From Prosapia bicincta (taxonomy: Eukaryota > Arthropoda > Insecta > Hemiptera > Cercopidae): DNA of 64,000 bases. The notes below the pieces were generated by a model. It did not search any database. It was not told the origin of the DNA and worked only from the letters and a program-made list of their open reading frames with translations. Below are positions 1-11,641 of the stretch, piece by piece (the first letter of the stretch is position 1; each line of letters starts with the position of its first letter). The stretch spans positions 230,805,643 to 230,869,642 of the forward strand of contig JBAIZL010000002.1 of NCBI GenBank assembly GCA_036971475.1, written 5' to 3'. Position numbers and translations under genes: made by a program.

Positions 1-110
1 CGATTTAAAGATTACAAGTGTTCATATTTTTTAGAAAACAAAATATATAATAATAAAATCATAAAATATTAAGCATAAACATTACTTAGATAAATTTTCA
101 AACCATATTA

Positions 111-1480
111 CAGTAATACCCTATACTTATGCAATAGGAGGGACCGAGAGATAACCGTGTAAGTCAAATTCGCGTAAGTCTGGGTATAGTTTTACATACA
201 ATCACATAAGAATCATGTTTAGTTGGAACCGAAGTCTAAATAAACTGATAATTTAGATGAAAAATGTGTTTGTATTAAAATCTTAAATACATAATACAAC
301 AAACAATTATATTATATACATACATATTGCAAAGAAGTAAGTAAAAAGAAGTTATTTTGATATAGAAGGCTTCATAAAATGTAGTAAATTCGTTTGAGGA
401 ATTGAAGATTTTTTCTTCTCATGCAGAATTTCCTTGCAACTCGCTAATTTTTTTTGTTTTGCGGCAGAAATACGCTTTCCAAAAAAAAACCTTGCTCAAT
501 TAAACTACGGCATTTTGTCAAGTTTCTAACCGTCATTTCATCTTCTACGTCAACTGGGTCTACAGAATCTACATTTTTAAGGTCTTGCTCTTCATCAATT
601 AATTGTCAGCTCTTAGTTGTGTAAATTCAGCAGTTCTTTACCGTCATTATTATCCACTTCTAAATTGAGTTGTCCGGCAAAACCGACAACTTCTTCAATC
701 ACATCAGCTACTTCATCAGATTCTGGAACTGATTCCGTTTGAGTTTCAGTTGTGAAAAAAATAGAAACACCTTTTCCAAACAAGTTTTTTTGTGAAATTT
801 CATTCCAAGATCGTCTAATGATTCTCAAAGCATCTAACACATTGAATTGTTTCAAAATATCCACAACATAGATCTCGTTGTTCTGTCTCATAGCTTCATG
901 CAGATGTGCAAATAATCCTTTTGTGTAATTAGCTTTAAATGTTTCAATGACACCCTGATCCATCGGTTGATGCAAACTAGTTGTGTTTGATAGCAAAATA
1001 TCACTTTCCCGCTTGTATCGAAATTAGTTAAAGTAGTAGGTGGATCGCCAGATGCATTCCCAGTTATAGGAATTATTTTCAAAGGAATTTGTTTAGACCA
1101 ACAATAACGTTCGACTTGAGGTATGAAATGATGGCCAAACCAGTCCTCAAAGAGGGAAGCTGTCAACCAAGCCTTCCGATTCAACTTCCAAAGCACGGGC
1201 AAGCTAGCTTTAGAAATACTTTTTAGTGCCCTTGGATTTTCTGAGCGATAAACTATGAGAGGTTGCAACTTACAGTCACCAGCTACATTTGCACCAGCCA
1301 CCACTGTCAATCGGTCTTTGGCAGCCTTAAAACCTGGGAATATTTTCATTTCATGCACTATAAGAGTTCATTTAGGCATTTTCTTCCAGAACAGGCCAGT
1401 TTCTGCGTAAATCGGACAGCATGATTTAAAACCAAGTAACTTGGGAATCGTGTAAGACAGCGTAAGTCGAGGTATTACTG
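111..1480 (-). mobile_element. Tigger-like (pogo/Tc1-mariner) DNA transposon, defective
   Basis: Both ends carry the terminal inverted repeat CAGTAATACC, and a TA dinucleotide flanks each side (109-110 and 1481-1482), the target duplication expected for Tc1/mariner-superfamily insertion. The 1.37-kb interior encodes the DDE half of a Tigger transposase on the minus strand. The N-terminal DNA-binding part (HTH and CENP-B type domain) is missing, so the copy is non-autonomous. A shorter relative lies at 48718-49465. Confidence 0.85.
440..1430 (-). pseudogene. Tigger transposase DDE domain, broken
   Basis: Read from 1430 down, the frame shows AETGLFWKKMPK, an in-frame stop, then GFKAAKDRLTVVAGANVAGD and YRSENPRALK, all typical of the DDE_1 domain of Tigger/jerky transposases. 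Near 1000 the frame shifts and continues as NTTSLHQPMDQGVIETFKA, the block just before the last acidic residue, followed by an acidic tail. The LLLDNAPGHP-like block is altered to ITGNASGDP, so a catalytic Asp is lost. With one stop, at least one frameshift and no N-terminus, this is a dead transposase. The family assignment is secure; exact ends are approximate. Confidence 0.85.
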
Positions 1481-1482
1481 TA

Positions 1483-1797
1483 TATATAACAAAACTAAAG
1501 ACAAATATTGTACCATAGCTTACTTCTTTCGAAAAGCTCTATGGGGTTAACTATAAGAGTACAAATGATATTTTTAGTTTTTAATTAAATTTTTTGAAGC
1601 AGTTGAATGTATATTAAAACTGAAAAAGAACTAAATAAAAGGTTTCACTTTTAATAAAAGGAAAGAAACTAAATTTAATAAATAGCAGAAATCTAGAATA
1701 AATAAAAATATAACATAATTTTTTTATAAACCTCTCCTTATTTAAACACATTTCACCTCAGTTGACAACAATATCTTACAATCTTACAATGTTTTTT
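1483..1797. other. AT-rich sequence, nothing recognised
   Basis: No coding signal, repeat unit or transposon end was seen between the Tigger element and the Penelope-like fragment, apart from a poly-T run near 1790-1808. Confidence 0.5.
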
Positions 1798-1807
1798 TTT
1801 TTTTTTT

Positions 1808-1925
1808 AATCAGTTTTGCATTAGTTTACGACTATCAGAACTTTAAATTTTGTAAATTTATAAAAACTTACTGAGACAGAGCGTTTTTGATCGGCGATCT
1901 TCATCAGTTGTCTCTCTACAAAATT
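1808..1925 (-). mobile_element. Penelope-like element 3' end fragment with decayed hammerhead motif
   Basis: The stretch matches, base for base over long runs, the 3' termini of the Penelope-like element at 27647-29759 (shared TTTGTAAATTT, ACTTACTGAGACAGA and the TCATCAG box). On the minus strand the hammerhead pieces CUGAUGA and a GAUC/GAUC stem are present. The invariant GAA has become AAA, and an extra A precedes the core, so ribozyme activity is not expected. No coding part remains. Confidence 0.75.
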
Positions 1926-2500
1926 GTCTCTCTGGACTACAAAATTCAAGATTTTTTTGTATTGTTTAACCTACATTTCCACTACAATATACCCCAAATT
2001 GTATTACTTAGTTTACATTATTTGTAAATAACATTTGTAAAGTCTGTATAAGTAAATTTGGTCAGCAATTTGTCTGTTATGTAAAAATTTAGTATAGGTG
2101 TGATAAAAAAAAATTGTTGAAATTATGTAGGATAGTTGATTATAAAAATATTTATTTCTAAAATTTTTGCTACAAATGAAAATTACTTGAAAAATTGTGC
2201 AAGTATTTATATTTTTATAAAAAAACTAATGCTTTATGTATATGGTTACACGATAGGTTGATAAAACAGCTTGTTATAGCCATTGGTTGATTAGACAAAT
2301 ATGAATATAGGTAAATGGGACTGGTTATTGCTATGCAAAAAAAAAATTCTACATCGCTTTTTTAAATATTTAGATATTTTAAACTATGTAATAGTGCATT
2401 TAGCACTTTTAAATGGACTGTAAGATTTTATTATTCTTATTATCAGATTACTATTTAGCTATTAACAAAGGATTTTATGAGTAAACTGTCAAAATTTAGT
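1926..2500. other. AT-rich sequence, nothing recognised
   Basis: No open frame of note, transposon end or tandem repeat was found before the satellite array begins. Confidence 0.5.
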
Positions 2501-5500
2501 TTGCTTATGATAGCCATGTATTAGCGAGTGAGGTGAAGAAAATACAAATTCCTCAAGTCCAAGTGTGCTTATTATAGCCATGTATTAGTGAGTGACGTGA
2601 AGAAGGGACATATTCTTAACTCCAAGTGTGCTTATGATAGCCATGTATAAGCGAGTGAAGTGACGAAGGGACATATTGCTGAACTCTAAGTGTGCTTATA
2701 TATTAGCGAGTGAGCTGATGAAGGGATATATTCCTCAACTCCAAGTGTGCTTATGGAAGCCTTGTATTAGCGAGTGAGGTGGAAAAGATTATATACCTCA
2801 ACTCCAAGTGTGCTTATGAAAGTCATGTATTAGTGAGTGAGGTGAAGAAGGAACATATTGCTCAACTCCATGTGTGCTAATGATATCCAAGTACTAGCGA
2901 GTGAGGTGAAGAAGGGATATATTCCTCAACTCCAAGTGTGCTTATAGAAGCCGTGTATAGCGAGTGAGGTGAAGAAAGGACACATTCCTCAACTCCAAGT
3001 GTGCCTATGATAGCCATGTATTAGCGAGTGAGGTAAAAAAAGGACATATTCCTCAACTCCAAGTGTGCTTATGATATCAAGTACTAGCGAGTGAGGTGAA
3101 GAAGGGATATATTCCTCAACTCCAAGAGTGCTTATGGAAGAGATGTATTAGCAAGTGAAGTGAAGAAGGGACATAATGCTCAACTCCAAGTGTGCCTATG
3201 ATAGCCATGCATTAGGGAGTGAGATAAAGATGGGACATATACCTCAACTCCAAGTGTGCTTATGAAAGTCATGTATTAGTGAGTGAGGTGAAGAAGGAAC
3301 ATATTGCTCAACTTCATGTGTGCTAATGATATCCAAGTACTAGCGAGTGAGGTGAAGAAGGGATATATTCCTCAACTCCAAGTGTGCTTATGGAAGCCGT
3401 GTATTAGCGAGTGAGGTGAAGAAAAGACACATTCCTCAAGTCCAAGTGTGCCTATGATAGCCATGTATTAGCGAGTGAGGTAAAAAAAGGACATATTCCT
3501 CAACTCCAAGTGTGCTTATGATATCCAAGTACTAGCGAGTGAGGTGAAGAAGGGATATATTCCTCAACTCCAAGTGTGCTTATGGAAGCCGTGTATTAGG
3601 TAGTGAGGTGAAGAAGGGACATATTCCTCAATTCCAAGTGTGCTTATGGAAGCCGTGTATTAGGTAGTGAGGTGAAGAAGGGACATATTCCTCAACTCCA
3701 AGTGTGCTTATGGAAGCCGTGTATTAGGTAGTGAGGTGAAGAAGGGACATATTCCTCAATTCCATGTGTGCTTATGAATGCCATGTATTAGGGAGTGAGG
3801 TGAAGAAGGGACATATACCTCAACTCCATGTGTGCTTATGATAGCCATGTATTAGGGGGTGACGTGAAGAAGGGACATATACCTCAACTACAAGTGTGCT
3901 TATGATAGCCATGTATTAGCGAGTGAGGTGAAGAAGGGACATATACCTCAACTCCATGTGTGCTTATGATAGCCACGTATTAAAGGGACATATACCTCAA
4001 CTCCATGTGTGCTTATGAATGCCATGTATTAGGGAGTGAGGTGAAGAAGGGACATATACCTCAACTCCAAGTGTGCTTATGAAAGTCATGTATTAGGTAG
4101 TGAGGTGAAGAAGGGACATATTCCTCAACTCCAAGTGTGCTTATGGAAGCCATGTATTAGCGATTGAGGTGAAAAAGGGACATACTCCGCAACTCCAAAT
4201 GTGGTTTTAGAAGCCATGTATTAGCGAGTGAGGTGATGAAAGTACATATTCCTCAAGTCCAAGTGTGCTTATTATAGCCATGTATTAGCGAGTGAGATGA
4301 AGAAGTGACATATTCCTCAACTCCTAGTGTGGTTATGATAGCCATGTATTAGCGAGTGAGGTGGAAAAGATTATATACCTCAACTCAAAGTGTGCTTATG
4401 ATAGCTATGTAGTTAGCAAGTGAGGTGATGAAGGGATATGTTCCTCAACTCCAAGTGTGCTTATGGAAACACTATACTACCGAGTGGAGTGGTGACGGGA
4501 CATATTCCTCAACTCCATGTGTGCTTATAGAAGCCATGTATTAGCAAGTGAAGTGAAGAAGGGACATATTGCTCAACTCCAAGTGTGCCTATGATAGCCA
4601 TGTATTAGGGAGTGAGATGAAGAAGGGACATATACCTCAACTCCAAGTGTGCTTATGAAAGTCATGTATTAGTGAGTGAGGTGAAGAAGGAACATATTGC
4701 TCAACTCCATGTGTGCTAATGATATCCAAGTACTAGCGAGTGAGGTGAAGAAGGGATATATTCCTCAACTCCAAGTGTGCTTATAGAAGCCGTGTATAGC
4801 GAGTGAGGTGAAGAAAAGACACATTCCTCAACTCCAAGTGTGCCTATGATAGCCATGTATTAGCGAGTGAGGTAAAAAAAGGACATATTCCTCAACTCCA
4901 AGTGTGCTTATGATATCAAGTACTAGCGAGTGAGGTGAAGAAGGGATATATTCCTCAACTCCAAGAGTGCTTATGGAAGAGATGTATTAGCAAGTGAAGT
5001 GAAGAAGGGACATAATGCTCAACTCCAAGTGTGCCTATGATAGCCATGCATTAGGGAGTGAGATAAAGATGGGACATATACCTCAACTCCAAGTGTGCTT
5101 ATGAAAGTCATGTATTAGTGAGTGAGGTGAAGAAGGAACATATTGCTCAACTTCATGTGTGCTAATGATATCCAAGTACTAGCGAGTGAGGTGAAGAAGG
5201 GATATATTCCTCAACTCCAAGTGTGCTTATGGAAGCCGTGTATTAGCGAGTGAGGTGAAGAAAAGACACATTCCTCACTCCAAGTGTGCCTATGATAGCC
5301 ATGTATTAGCGAGTGAGGTAAAAAAAGGACATATTCCTCAACTCCAAGTGTGCTTATGATATCAAGTACTAGCGAGTGAGGTGAAGAAGGGATATATTCC
5401 TCAACTCCAAGAGTGCTTATGGAAGAGATGTATTAGCAAGTGAAGTGAAGAAGGGACATAATGCTCAACTCCAAGTGTGCCTATGATAGCCATGCATTAG

Positions 5501-7100
5501 GGAGTGAGATGAAGAAGGGACATATACCTCAACTCCAAGTGTGCTTATGAAAGTCATGTATTAGTGAAAGAGGTGAAGAAGGAACATATTGCTCAACTTC
5601 ATGTGTGCTAATGATATTCAAGTACTAGCAAGTGAGGTGAAGAAGGGATATATTCCTCAACTCCAAGTGTGCTTATGGAAGCCGTGTATTAGCGAGTGAG
5701 GTGAAGAAAAGACACATTCCTCAAGTCCAAGTGTGCCTATGATAGCCATGTATTAGCGAGTGAGGTAAAAAAAGGACATATTCCTCAACTCCAAGTGTGC
5801 TTATGATATCCAAGTACTAGCGAGTGAGGTGAAGAAGGGATATATTCCTCAACTCCAAGTGTGCTTATGGAAGCCGTGTATTAGGTAGTGAGGTGAAGAA
5901 GGGACATATTCCTCAATTCCAAGTGTGCTTATGGAAGCCGTGTATTAGGTAGTGAGGTGAAGAAGGGACATATTCCTCAACTCCAAGTGTGCTTATGGAA
6001 GCCGTGTATTAGGTAGTGAGGTGAAGAAGGGACATATTCCTCAATTCCATGTGTGCTTATGAATGCCATGTATTAGGGAGTGAGGTGAAGAAGGGACATA
6101 TACCTCAACTCCATGTGTGCTTATGATAGCCATGTATTAGGGGGTGACGTGAAGAAGGGACATATACCTCAACTACAAGTGTGCTTATGATAGCCATGTA
6201 TTAGCGAGTGAGGTGAAGAAGGGACATATACCTCAACTCCATGTGTGCTTATGATAGCCACGTATTAAAGGGACATATACCTCAACTCCATGTGTGCTTA
6301 TGAATGCCATGTATTAGGGAGTGAGGTGAAGAAGGGACATATACCTCAACTCCAAGTGTGCTTATGAAAGTCATGTATTAGGTAGTGAGGTGAAGAAGGG
6401 ACATATTCCTCAACTCCAAGTGTGCTTATGGAAGCCATGTATTAGCGATTGAGGTGAAAAAGGGACATACTCCGCAACTCCAAATGTGGTTGTAGAAGCC
6501 ATGTATTAGCGAGTGAGGTGATGAAAGTACATATTCCTCAAGTCCAAGTGTGCTTATTATAGCCATGTATTAGCGAGTGAGATGAAGAAGTGACATATTC
6601 CTCAACTCCTAGTGTGGTTATGATAGCCATGTATTAGCGAGTGAGGTGAAAAAAAAAATATATTCCTCAACTTTAAGTGTGCTTATGATAGCCATGTATT
6701 AGCGAGTGAAGTGAAGAAGGGAAATATTGCTCAACTCTAAGTGTAATTACATATTAGCAAGTGAGTTGATAAAGGCATATTATCCTCAACTCCAAGGGTT
6801 CTTATGATAGCCATTTATTAACGATTGAAGTGAAAAAGGGACATATTGCTCAACTCAAAGTTTGTTTATAGAAGTCATGTATTAGTGAGTGAGGTGAAGA
6901 AAGGACATATTTCTCAACTCCATATGTGCTTATTGAAGCCATGTATTATAGATTGAGGTTTAAAAGGGACATACTCCTCAACTCTAAGTGTGGTTGTGGA
7001 AGCCATGTATTAGCAAGTGAGGTGATGAAGGTACATATTCCTCAAGTCCAAGTGTGCTTATTATAGCCATGTATTAGTGAGTGACGTGAAGAAGGGATAT
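2501..7100. repeat. 64-bp satellite array (about 70 units)
   Basis: The unit reads roughly TATTAGCGAGTGAGGTGAAG, then AAGGGACATATTCCTCAACT, then CCAAGTGTGCTTATGATAGC and CATG. Measured spacing between equivalent positions is 64 bp (for example 3367, 3431, 3495). Variants recur in fixed order, giving higher-order blocks. Diagnostic variants near 3140 reappear about 1.84 kb later (near 4979) and again about 446 bp after that (near 5425), and a variant at 4141 recurs at 6426 (2,285 bp). Shortened units occur near 3975 and 6265. It is non-coding. Confidence 0.95.
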
Positions 7101-7543
7101 GAAAGGTATGCTAATGCCCATTGATATGAGAGGTAAGCAACATGGCAATGCTTTACCAGCCTCTATCCTGGGTTAATTTCAGGAGTATGTAGATTTATTT
7201 CCAAAACATGCACCCCACTATTCATACACACCTGTTTCATACCTTGGTGCTCAGCTTGATGTGGCAAAAATATGACCTTTTCAAGGACAAGCATCCAGGC
7301 TTATTAATCACTTTAACATTAGTTTATGACTTTCCAAACTTTAAGTAGAAGTTCTACTTAGATTATTATACAGTGATGTTATATAATAAAAACTATGTGA
7401 CCATGCTTTATGCCATAAGATAATATTATGTTACATTATGTATCATGAAACTGACAAAGATGGTATTTTCTTAATATTTTATAAGTTTTAAAATTTTAAG
7501 TTAATTAGACCTTAGCTAGTGAGAACTATTCCCAAAGGTAAAA
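7101..7543. other. Unique sequence with a short Penelope-like end remnant
   Basis: Around 7288-7335 the sequence TTAATCACTTTAACATTAGT is nearly the same as the outer tip of the Penelope-like element at 27647 and its internal copy at 29286. This looks like an old truncated terminus. No gene was recognised in the rest. Confidence 0.5.
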
Positions 7544-7716
7544 GTCAAAATAGTGAACTCAAAATCTCACCAAAAAAATAGTTTTTAATACAAAAACACC
7601 CAATAAACTAATTTCGGCGACGATGTCGCCTTCCTAATAGTCGCCGAAACTAGTTTGTTGTGTGTTTGTGTATTAAAAACTAATTTTTTGTGAGATTTTG
7701 AGTTCACTATTTTGAC
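7544..7716. repeat. Long hairpin (about 78-bp arms) with hammerhead-like stem at its centre
   Basis: The flank GTCAAAATAGTGAACTCAAA on the left is mirrored by its reverse complement ending at 7716, and the arms pair almost throughout. At the centre, GGCGAC and GTCGCC are each followed or preceded by GAAA in the layout of hammerhead stem II plus the GAAA box. The CUGANGA box is not intact. The layout resembles the inverted Penelope-like termini at 50003-50370, so I infer an inverted pair of Penelope-like ends. Confidence 0.7.
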
Positions 7717-8453
7717 TATTACCTTATTAAAATTTTGACTTGAAAAATGTACATATTCCTCAACCAATTTACTAGTTGTATCCTATAAAACGTTATACGT
7801 GTACATTTCTACATAGCACAATGTAATCTGTGTTATTTCAATAAAACAATTACTAAACGACAATTTTTACTTGAAAAAATATTTTTTTCAAACAGTTGTT
7901 ATTAGTTTTCGAAAAATTTGTTTTTTTTGGAATGTGAACCCTTTTTATCTCACTCGTTCAATGTGTGTTTCACTAAAACGTGAAACTATTTATTTCAGTC
8001 CCAACGAATGTAGTTTTGCCTAAAACATCAACTAAACATTTTCTTCAAGTGCTTTGCTACTGCGCAGAAGGTATGCGAGGCGAGTTAATTATACGGTGTG
8101 TGGCGATATTCCGGACACACCAGTTCATTACTAAAGTTCAGAATGGAAGACAATAGACTACATGATACATATGTTGGCAACACTGCTTGGCCGTCGAACA
8201 CCATCGCGCCCCTCTCTTTAAAAGAGAGAGGGAACTGGCAGCTATTATTGTTGTTTAATCAGCCATGCTAATCTCGCGACGGAAAAGGTCCGCGCTTGTA
8301 GATGGCAGTTCCCTAAACCAATACTAAAAGTGTCCATACATTTTTAAGGCTAAATTTCCAAACATTTTAAAACCTTCAAAAACTTTGCCTTTCATGTACG
8401 ATCTCACTGAAACGTTTTATAGACCTCATCAAAGGTAGAACTAAAAGTTTGAT
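7717..8453. other. No recognised gene
   Basis: This mostly AT-rich stretch has a slightly GC-richer island at about 8050-8330. I see no domain, splice-consistent exon or transposon end. Confidence 0.45.
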
Positions 8454-8538
8454 ATAATTAAAGAATAAATATGCTACAACTCACAAATATAAAATGTTTT
8501 TATTTGTGAGTTGTAGCATATATATTCTTTAATTATAA
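8454..8538. repeat. Short palindromic element (about 36-bp arms)
   Basis: ATAATTAAAGAATAAATATG on the left is mirrored on the right by the reverse complement, extending through CTACAACTCACAAATA with one mismatch and a roughly 12-bp AT-rich loop. It would fold into one long hairpin. Possibly a miniature transposon, but no target duplication is clear. Confidence 0.75.
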
Positions 8539-10525
8539 CTTTCACTCACAAGCCAGCTCAAATATTATTTATAAAAGTTTGATGTACTCAAATCAAATAA
8601 AGCAAAAACCGACGTCACTAGAGCCGGCGAGGGAGGTAAAGGAAACTATCGACAGTGGGCATTGCTAGAGGAAATAACCGTTTCTAATGACAGAATTTTG
8701 TTATTTCTCAACTGCAACTCCTACTGTAATACGAGTGACTCCCACTCTGCTGGCTCTTACAAATGCAGATGATTTTAATAAACGTATTAACTTGTAGCAA
8801 CTGTGGTGTAATTTTGTTATTATAAATATATAAAACTTCTTAAACAACTAAAAACTATTTATGTCTAACAAGGGTTATTATTCTATCAATTTCCTTGTAA
8901 GACAATTGATTTACAATCAAAATGTACATCAGGACATAAATTTAAATTTTTTTTGGTTTAGAGGTTTTATTTATAAATGGTAATAAACTTATAATTATTC
9001 ATATGGATTTACTAATTTAAATTCATCATTAGATTAATAAAGTTTTAAACACGGATCTAATCAAATGCAAGTAAAAGCACGAGTATTTACGTGATGAACA
9101 ACTATGCATCAAGTTCTTTTGCAAATTAAGAATAAAACGTACGCAAAACTTCACTTCACTTTTCCCACGTCGTTGCTAATAAATTAACAAATAGATAATA
9201 GACTCCTACTTCTCAACATACCATTTGTTATGTATTCCTATTAATATGCAGCATTAGTTTTACGAAGCTACTTATAAATATTTAATTTTAACGATTTGGA
9301 CAAAATAAAAAATACTAGGCTAAATGGAGCGTTTTTTCGTTTTCGGTCCGGGAATGTTTTGCATGCGGCATGTGATCACTCCCATCAAAAGAGAACACAG
9401 ACATAACCACATCAACACTCCATCTCACTCACGCGTATTGCTACGGAGGGCAGTGGTTAGACATCTTTCTTTAACAAAACCAGAGGACATTTCATGCAAA
9501 CAAAAACATGGGCATGCAATTAGTATCATTACACAAGTGACGGGATAAGAATTAATTAAAAATTAGTTTCTATCATTTTTTTATATAAAATTACCAACGG
9601 AGACCAAAAAATACAAGTCAATGCAAAGTCAATATCAATACTTGAAATCAATAATAGGTAAAACAGTATTAAAATAAAGATAAAATTACACATTTACAGC
9701 CATTTTAAAAGTGGATTTATATTTCAGTTGGTTTCAGATAAACGGTTATAGAAAACGTAGCCAGGCGATGGAAACCACTGAATCCGTTAAAAAAATCACG
9801 ATGCCAAAGAAACTTCTCCTTGAGGTTCGCAGGCGATCCTAAACCTGGATAAATAGGAAAGTTCTTGGGCCAAATACCGGCAACCTTTCTGCAGATGAGA
9901 CGGATTTATCGATTACGCCACAAACTGGACGTACTTTGCCACGTCGAATAAATAATTTAACAACGAGGATCAATAAGCACTTAAAGTGCCGAGGGACAAT
10001 TATTTCGATGTTTACGCTACAGAAGAAATAATAAATGGTTTAAAGGCGAGTGGCAGTAATCTCTGAACGAAGGAAAAGATAGCTTGGTAATGCATATACA
10101 ATAATTCATGTAAACACATATGTATCAGCTACCTCTGATCCTAAAGAATTTCAACTGTTACACTAAACGTAGGAGTACAAGACATAAATTTTAACCAATT
10201 TATGCATCTGAAGCCAATCAACCAAAATCCGATACGGGTTCGATCTTCAATATAGACCTACTATTAACAAACTTATCGACTCTTTACCGACTTCAGAGAC
10301 TTTAACGCTCCCTTTTGCAACGAAATAGTGTCAGTAATTGCACGAAGATTCAATGAACGATAAGGTATAGTCAAGTTAATTAGCGCTTCAACTGTTGTTG
10401 GGTTCAGCATGCTAGATGAGATTCTGGCGAAACGCCGGAACTGCGATTTTATGCACTACAAAATGAACGGATGTACTCCGGATATTCACTATTCATTTAA
10501 AACCGCGATGGAATACGTATCAGCG
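8539..10525. other. No recognised gene
   Basis: Nearly 2 kb without a convincing feature. A 74-codon open frame at 9324-9548 (+) has no recognisable domain. The region around 9760-10020 is less AT-rich but is closed in all frames by scattered stops. Confidence 0.45.
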
Positions 10526-10526
10526 C

Positions 10527-10559
<33 letters not shown>

Positions 10560-10566
10560 CACACAC
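10526..10566. repeat. (GCAC)n/(CA)n microsatellite
   Basis: GCGC runs pass into four CGCA steps and then (CA)n. It is a short simple repeat with no coding role. Confidence 0.95.
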
Positions 10567-10735
10567 CGCAATATGTATTCTTGTGTATTAATAAAGAACT
10601 AAGTCAAAATACAAATACAAGAATTATAATTGAATTTACAATTCAAAGCTTTTCGTTGGCTAACAGTACCAACATCATCAGGAATATTTATATTTTAAAA
10701 CAAGATGTTTTAAATTATTAAACAAGAAAACGTAT

Positions 10736-10738
<3 letters not shown>

Positions 10739-10784
<46 letters not shown>
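10739..10784. repeat. (AT)n microsatellite
   Basis: An uninterrupted alternation of A and T over about 45 bp. Confidence 0.95.
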
Positions 10785-10832
10785 CAAGAAAGTATAACTT
10801 AAAATTTTGCCTACGTGCAGAAATTCAATGTA

Positions 10833-10955
10833 CAGTGATCCCTCGTTATTCGCGGAGGTTACGTTCCACGAACTTACCGCAAATAGTGAAACCTAGTGTA
10901 TAAATGTAGAGAAAAGGGTTCCATTGGTTTAAGTAATCTAGAATATTTAATACAC
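10833..10955 (+). mobile_element. Tigger-like terminal fragment
   Basis: After a TA dinucleotide the sequence CAGTGATCCCTCGTTATTCG matches the typical terminal inverted repeat of Tigger-type elements. No opposite end or coding part was found, so this is a solo end or a miniature copy interrupted by the element at 10985-11194. Confidence 0.6.
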
Positions 10956-10984
10956 AATATCAAGAGCACAGTGGTACAATATAT

Positions 10985-11194
10985 TACAATGAAAATATTG
11001 GAAAGAACCCCAATACCACAAAAATAATCAAAAATAACAAATAAAACAAATTACTTATGATTAAACCCTTATGTACATTTCGATGACCATGTCATCATCA
11101 TCAGAGGGTCTTATTACAAAATACAATCTAGCACACAAGAAGTTACAAACTAGAATAATGTTGTATTGGGGTTCTTTCCAATATTTTCATTGTA
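10985..11194. mobile_element. Small element with perfect 32-bp inverted repeats enclosing a hammerhead motif
   Basis: Bases 10985-11016 (beginning TACAATGAAAATATTGGAAA) are the exact reverse complement of 11163-11194. The arms flank a 146-bp AT-rich centre that holds the hammerhead-like motif at 11065-11109. The outer TA of each arm could be a target duplication. No protein is encoded. It could be a non-autonomous DNA transposon, or an inverted pair of Penelope-like ends; the hammerhead favours the second or a hybrid origin. Confidence 0.8.
11065..11109 (-). ncRNA. Predicted hammerhead ribozyme (minimal, short stem III)
   Basis: On the minus strand the parts occur in order: stem I ACCCU, core CUGAUGA, one extra U, stem II GAUGAC-AUG-GUCAUC (6 bp), core GAA, stem III as the palindrome AUGUACAU, cleavage base A, and the stem I partner AGGGU (5 bp, perfect). 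All invariant core bases are present. The extra U between core and stem II is the one departure, and the relatives in this window share an extra base there. Loop-less palindromic stem III is known in retrotransposon hammerheads that act as dimers. Self-cleavage is inferred, not shown. Confidence 0.7.
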
Positions 11195-11585
11195 GAATAT
11201 TTAAGTTTAAGTAATCTAGGGGTAGGTTTATCCTGCCTCAAGTTGTTTGCAGTGATGATATTAAAGAGAAGGTAGAGTACAAATGACATTTGTTGTAAAT
11301 GATTCTAACGTACAAATTTAAAACATATTTGTTTCATAGAACTAAAGACTTACAAACTAATTGGTTGAGTTTTGTATGATTGGTTGAAATAATTGGAATG
11401 CATCGGGAGATCTGCTAAAGTTTGGTGAAGGAAAAATTAGCGATATTTCGGCGGTCAAACAGAGAAGTGGATTCAAAAAGGAGTTGGTTTTGTCGGTACT
11501 AACAGCTGTTTAGAGGCGACTACGAAGCTTAATTCAACAGAGCAGCATCGGAATGGACCAATCTTCATGTATATGAGTGTATATG

Positions 11586-11589
<4 letters not shown>

Positions 11590-11639
<50 letters not shown>
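11590..11639. repeat. (AT)n microsatellite
   Basis: A pure AT alternation of about 50 bp directly before the 73-bp tandem repeats. Confidence 0.95.

Positions 11640-11641
<2 letters not shown>

Noticed and set aside
2501..7100. CRISPR-like array
   Set aside because: The 64-bp units are contiguous with no unique spacers, and the DNA is animal; it is a satellite.
9324..9548. A 74-codon + frame in GC-richer DNA
   Set aside because: No recognisable domain, no neighbouring exon and stops all around.
10225..10260. tRNA-like B box (GGGTTCGATC)
   Set aside because: No A box, no cloverleaf and no acceptor stem at the right distance.
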